DNA from: Nautiliaceae bacterium
Lineage (GTDB): Bacteria; Campylobacterota; Campylobacteria; Campylobacterales; Nautiliaceae
NCBI GenBank assembly: GCA_027008345.1
Contig: JALTBU010000058.1
Location: 1 to 9,063, forward strand
Direction: 5' to 3'
Length of the DNA: 9,063 nucleotides
Shown piece by piece: positions 6,537 to 9,063 of this stretch; the stretch's first letter is position 1, and each line of letters opens with the position of its first letter. Made by a program: the position numbers and the translations under genes. Below the pieces are notes generated by a model, which saw only the letters and a list, made by a program, of their open reading frames with translations, was not told the origin of the DNA and searched no databases.

Positions 6537-7801
6537 GGCTTTTCTTCGTTTAAGATTTCCATTTTTGCACCTAAATTCTTAAATTTTTCTACAAAATTTT
6601 CATATCCTCTAAAAAGATGATAGATTCTATGAACATTTGTCTCACCTTTTGCAATAAGACCTGCTAAAACAAGAGCAGAGCTTGCTCTTAGGTCTGTTGC
6701 CATAACATCTGCGCCAATAAGTTTGCTTGGCCCTATAATAGTAGCTACTTTACCGTTTATAGAAATGTTTGCTCCAAGTCTATTTAGTTCAGGTACGTGC
6801 ATAAATCTGTTTTCAAAAAGTCTTTCTTCTATTACACTCATTCCGTTTGCTTGTGTTGCAATAGCCATAAATTGAGCTTGCATATCAGTAGGAAATCCAG
6901 GATATTCAGTTGTAACAATTTTAACAGGAGCTATTTTTTTTGCAGGCAAAATGGTTAAATTTCTTTCATTTTCTTCAAAATCAAACCCCATTTCTTTGAA
7001 TTTTACTAATATTCCTTCAAGATGTTCGGGTATTACATTATTAAGAGTTATTCTACTATTTGTTATTGCAGCTGCGGCAAGATATGTACCTGCCTCAATA
7101 CGATCAGGAATAATTTCAGTGGTTTTAAATTCCAAAAGTTCACCATCTGTTCCATAAATAATTATTTCATCACTTCCAATTCCTTTAATATCAACCCCTG
7201 CATCTTTTAAAATTTCGCAAAGTTGAGTGACTTCTGGTTCTTTTGCTGCATTTATAATTCTTGTTTTTCCTTTTGCAAGACTTGCGGCCATAATTATGTT
7301 TTCTGTACCAGTTACTGTAATTTTGTCAAAAATTATATCGGTACCTTTTAATTTGCCTTTTGCATTAATATAACCTTGTTCGATGGAAATATCTGCTCCC
7401 ATAAGTTTTAGTGCTTTAAGATGTAAATCAACAGGTCTTGCCCCTATTGCACAACCTCCAGGAAGTGATACTTTGCAGTGACCAAATCTTGCAAGAAGAG
7501 GTCCTAAAACTAAAATAGAAGCCCTCATTGTTTTTACTATTTCATAAACTGCTGTTGTATTGTTAATATCTGACGTGTCGATTTTTAAATTATGATTTTC
7601 AAATTTAAATTCTGCTCCTAAATTTTTAAGAAGTTTAAGCAGTGTTTTAACGTCAGCAACTTCGGGTACATTTATAAAATTAACTTCACTTTTTGAAAGG
7701 ATTGAAGATGCAATAATTGGAAGTGCTGCATTTTTGGCACCGCTTATTGTTACGGTTCCTTTTAATTTCGGTGAATAATTAATTTTAAGATATTTATACA
7801 T
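6533..7801 (-). CDS. murA: UDP-N-acetylglucosamine 1-carboxyvinyltransferase
   Basis: Adds enolpyruvate from PEP to UDP-GlcNAc, the first committed cytoplasmic step of peptidoglycan synthesis. 422 residues, close to E. coli MurA (419). Visible: GAKNAALP (21-28) with K23 and N24; TMRASILVLGPLLAR (91-105); LPGGCAIGARPVDLHL (113-128), with catalytic C117 on the mobile loop; IPDRIEAGTY (231-240); TEYPGFPTDMQAQ (298-310), with D306; ENRFMHVPEL (330-339); and ATDLRASSALVLAG, with R372. The Cys, not Asp, in the loop predicts fosfomycin sensitivity of the enzyme. The C-terminal motif reads IYHLFRGYE, where E. coli has IYHIDRGYE. ATG 7801 is preferred: AGGAG lies 5 nt upstream, while TTG 7804 would leave only 2 nt. 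The start overlaps the end of nfo by 8 nt. It is the last gene of the minus-strand operon and convergent with aroE. Confidence 0.97.
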   Translation of the reverse strand: MYKYLKINYSPKLKGTVTISGAKNAALPIIASSILSKSEVNFINVPEVADVKTLLKLLKNLGAEFKFENHNLKIDTSDINNTTAVYEIVKTMRASILVLGPLLARFGHCKVSLPGGCAIGARPVDLHLKALKLMGADISIEQGYINAKGKLKGTDIIFDKITVTGTENIIMAASLAKGKTRIINAAKEPEVTQLCEILKDAGVDIKGIGSDEIIIYGTDGELLEFKTTEIIPDRIEAGTYLAAAAITNSRITLNNVIPEHLEGILVKFKEMGFDFEENERNLTILPAKKIAPVKIVTTEYPGFPTDMQAQFMAIATQANGMSVIEERLFENRFMHVPELNRLGANISINGKVATIIGPSKLIGADVMATDLRASSALVLAGLIAKGETNVHRIYHLFRGYENFVEKFKNLGAKMEILNEEKP

Positions 7802-8636
7802 CAAAACTCCTGAGAAGTTGTATTTCTTCTGCCCATATTTCAGGTTCTATGGTTTCTAAAACAAGAGGAATGTTGTCTATTCTTTTATCCTGCATGATGT
7901 ATTTGAATGCATCAATTCCTATTTCGCCTTTTCCAAGAGAATGATGTCTATCAACACGGCTTGCAAATTTGGCTTTCGAATCGTTTATATGCATTCCTTT
8001 TAAGTATTTAAATCCCACGGTTTTATCAAATTTATTCATAGTTTCTTCATATGCCTCTTTTGTGCGTATATCATACCCTGCGGCAAATATATGTGCTGTG
8101 TCTATACAAACACCGATTCTTTCTTTATCGGTTACTTTATCAATAATATATGCGAGATGCTCGAATTTGTAACCAAGATTACTTCCCTGTCCTGCTGTTG
8201 TTTCTATTACAAATATACATGAATCAGTTTCTTTTATAGCTTTATTTATACTTTCACTTATTAAATCAAGACATTCTTCTTCAGTTATTTTTTTAAGATG
8301 ACTGCCAGGATGAAAATTGAGATATTTTAATCCGAGTGCCTCAACTCTCTTTGCCTCATCAATAAATGAATTTAGTGATTTTTCCCTTTTTTCTTCTTCG
8401 GGATGACCTAAATTTATAAGATAACTGTCGTGAGGTAATACCGCATCTGCACTGAAACCGTGTTCTTGCATATATTCTTTGAATTTATTTATGTTTTTTT
8501 CACTTAGAGGTTTTGCAAACCACTGTCTTTGGTTTTTTGTAAAAAGTGCAAATCCATTCGCACCGATTTCTACTGCATTTTTTACAGCATTTTCTACACC
8601 TCCTGCGGCGCTTACATGTGCTCCGATATATTTCAA
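7794..8636 (-). CDS. nfo: Endonuclease IV (AP endonuclease)
   Basis: Base-excision repair enzyme that cuts DNA 5' of abasic sites and removes blocked 3' ends. It is a cytoplasmic TIM-barrel protein with three zinc ions. 280 residues, about 5 fewer than E. coli. All nine zinc ligands are present and fall at the same numbers as in E. coli Nfo: H69 (LPHDSY), H109 (NFHPGSH), E145 (VIETTAGQG), D179 and H182 (CIDTAHIFAAGYD), H216 (GMHINDSK), D229 and H231 (RVDRHHSLGKGEIG), E261 (LETIE). The N-terminus, KYIGAHVSAAGG, is typical and begins directly at a TTG codon (8636), with AGGAG 5 nt upstream; there is no ATG alternative nearby that keeps this strand. It follows the HIT gene by 19 nt and overlaps murA by 8 nt. 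Confidence 0.98.
   Translation of the reverse strand: MKYIGAHVSAAGGVENAVKNAVEIGANGFALFTKNQRQWFAKPLSEKNINKFKEYMQEHGFSADAVLPHDSYLINLGHPEEEKREKSLNSFIDEAKRVEALGLKYLNFHPGSHLKKITEEECLDLISESINKAIKETDSCIFVIETTAGQGSNLGYKFEHLAYIIDKVTDKERIGVCIDTAHIFAAGYDIRTKEAYEETMNKFDKTVGFKYLKGMHINDSKAKFASRVDRHHSLGKGEIGIDAFKYIMQDKRIDNIPLVLETIEPEIWAEEIQLLRSFDV
7807..7811 (-). promoter_or_regulatory. Ribosome binding site of murA, inside nfo
   Basis: Reads AGGAG on the minus strand, 5 nt before ATG 7801. It lies within the last codons of nfo, so nfo and murA translation are likely coupled. Confidence 0.7.
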
Positions 8637-8641
8637 AATAA

Positions 8642-8646
8642 CTCCT
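8642..8646 (-). promoter_or_regulatory. Ribosome binding site supporting the TTG start of nfo
   Basis: The minus strand reads AGGAG, 5 nt before TTG 8636. Together with the conserved KYIGAHVSA N-terminus it fixes an unusual start codon for nfo. Confidence 0.75.
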
Positions 8647-8655
8647 TTTTTATAT

Positions 8656-8991
8656 TTATACTATTTTAGGCCATTTAAGTTTGCCGCCCGGGTTTGAAAC
8701 CATATGAATGTGAAGATGAAATACCTCCTGTCCTGCATTTTTTCCATTGTTTGTAATAAGTCTATAATCTGTAATGCCAAGTTTTTTGGCAGTTTCTTTT
8801 ATAAACTTAACCATTTCAGGAAACAATTCTTCAGGAGTTTCGTCAAATTTTTCATAGTGAGTTTTTGGAATTATTAGAACATGTACGGGTGCAATTGGAT
8901 TTATGTCATAAAAAGCCAAGAATTTGTCATTTTCATTTACTTTATTGCTTGGAATTTCACCTTTAACAATTTTACAAAAGATACAATCCAT
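8656..8991 (-). CDS. HIT-family (HinT-like) nucleotide hydrolase
   Basis: A 111-residue cytoplasmic protein of the histidine triad superfamily, most like the HinT branch, whose members split AMP from phosphoramidates or aminoacyl adenylates. The triad is clear: EVFHLHIHMVSNPGGKLKWP, with H92, H94 and H96, the last being the likely nucleophile. The N-terminus DCIFCKIVKGEIPSNKV has a C3-x-x-C6 pair, which with H45 (IPKTHYEKF) and one triad His would form the zinc site of zinc-containing HIT proteins. The middle NDKFLAFYDINPIAPVHVLIIPK is the family's nucleotide-binding strand region. Length and ends are normal for the family. ATG 8991 has AAGGA 6 nt upstream. It is the first gene of the minus-strand operon HIT-nfo-murA, just behind the promoter at 9013-9021. 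The physiological substrate is unknown, as for most bacterial members. Confidence 0.95.
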   Translation of the reverse strand: MDCIFCKIVKGEIPSNKVNENDKFLAFYDINPIAPVHVLIIPKTHYEKFDETPEELFPEMVKFIKETAKKLGITDYRLITNNGKNAGQEVFHLHIHMVSNPGGKLKWPKIV

Positions 8992-9012
8992 TTTATTTCC
9001 TTTTTTGAAGAA

Positions 9013-9021
9013 ATTATATCA
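9013..9021 (-). promoter_or_regulatory. Extended -10 promoter of the HIT-nfo-murA operon
   Basis: The minus strand reads TGATATAAT, a perfect extended -10 (TGnTATAAT) preceded by a short T run. It would start transcription near 9006, giving a leader of about 15 nt. No recognisable -35 hexamer lies at the expected distance, which fits sigma-70 promoters of Campylobacterota. Confidence 0.75.
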
Positions 9022-9032
9022 AAAAGAGTGTT

Positions 9033-9063
9033 AATGGGTAGATGGGTAAATGAGTGAATGGGT
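9033..9063. repeat. 8-bp imperfect tandem repeat (RATGRGTR), cut by the window edge
   Basis: Four consecutive octamers on the plus strand: AATGGGTA (9033-9040), GATGGGTA (9041-9048), AATGAGTG (9049-9056) and AATGGGT (9057 to the window end). All fit RATGRGTR. The array is upstream of the minus-strand promoter, covering roughly positions -27 to beyond -57. Its full length is unknown because the window stops inside it. Confidence 0.8.

Noticed and set aside
6527..6543. AAAAG-ATTAAGG-CTTTT hairpin across the aroE/murA junction as a bidirectional terminator
   Set aside because: Only five mostly A-T pairs within coding sequence of both genes; likely chance in AT-rich DNA.
6951..7210. Plus-strand open frames within murA
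   Set aside because: They lie opposite a strongly conserved MurA frame, overlap each other in different frames and show no family resemblance.

Overview
The window is AT-rich, densely packed bacterial DNA. It most likely comes from the Campylobacterota (Epsilonproteobacteria), and the low GC and the Lys/Glu/Ile-rich proteins suggest a Nautiliales-type vent thermophile (inference, not proven). The main taxonomic clue is the order lysS-glyA-DUF1882 protein-SPOR protein, with aroE further on. I recall this block from Campylobacter jejuni (lysS, glyA, Cj0403, Cj0404, aroE).

Plus strand, 1-6536: a run of seven genes with no room for internal terminators. It holds the 3' end of lysS, glyA (serine hydroxymethyltransferase), a Campylobacterota-specific DUF1882-type protein, a membrane-anchored SPOR-domain protein, trpE (anthranilate synthase large subunit), a three-part protein with two STAS-like repeats and a C-terminal CheX-type CheY-phosphatase domain, and aroE (shikimate dehydrogenase). 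Gaps are 33 nt or less, and two junctions overlap (SPOR/trpE, trpE/cheX-like). aroE and trpE act on the same route, shikimate to chorismate to anthranilate. The other members are functionally unrelated (translation, C1 metabolism, cell wall binding, signalling), so the cluster is linked mainly by shared transcription.

Minus strand, 8991-6533: a three-gene operon, HIT-family hydrolase, nfo (endonuclease IV) and murA. It is read from an extended -10 promoter (TGATATAAT) at 9013-9021. An 8-bp imperfect tandem repeat begins 11 bp upstream of that element and runs off the window edge. The two operons converge, and aroE and murA share a 4-nt overlap at their stop codons.

No RNA gene, insertion sequence, CRISPR array, riboswitch or convincing terminator is visible, and no gene-free stretch exceeds 75 bases. 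The points most worth a second look are: (i) the DUF1882-type protein, whose motifs line up in order with those of archaeo-eukaryotic primases; (ii) the STAS-like/STAS-like/CheX fusion with a possible receiver remnant between its repeats; and (iii) the octamer repeat over the -35 region of the nfo-murA promoter.
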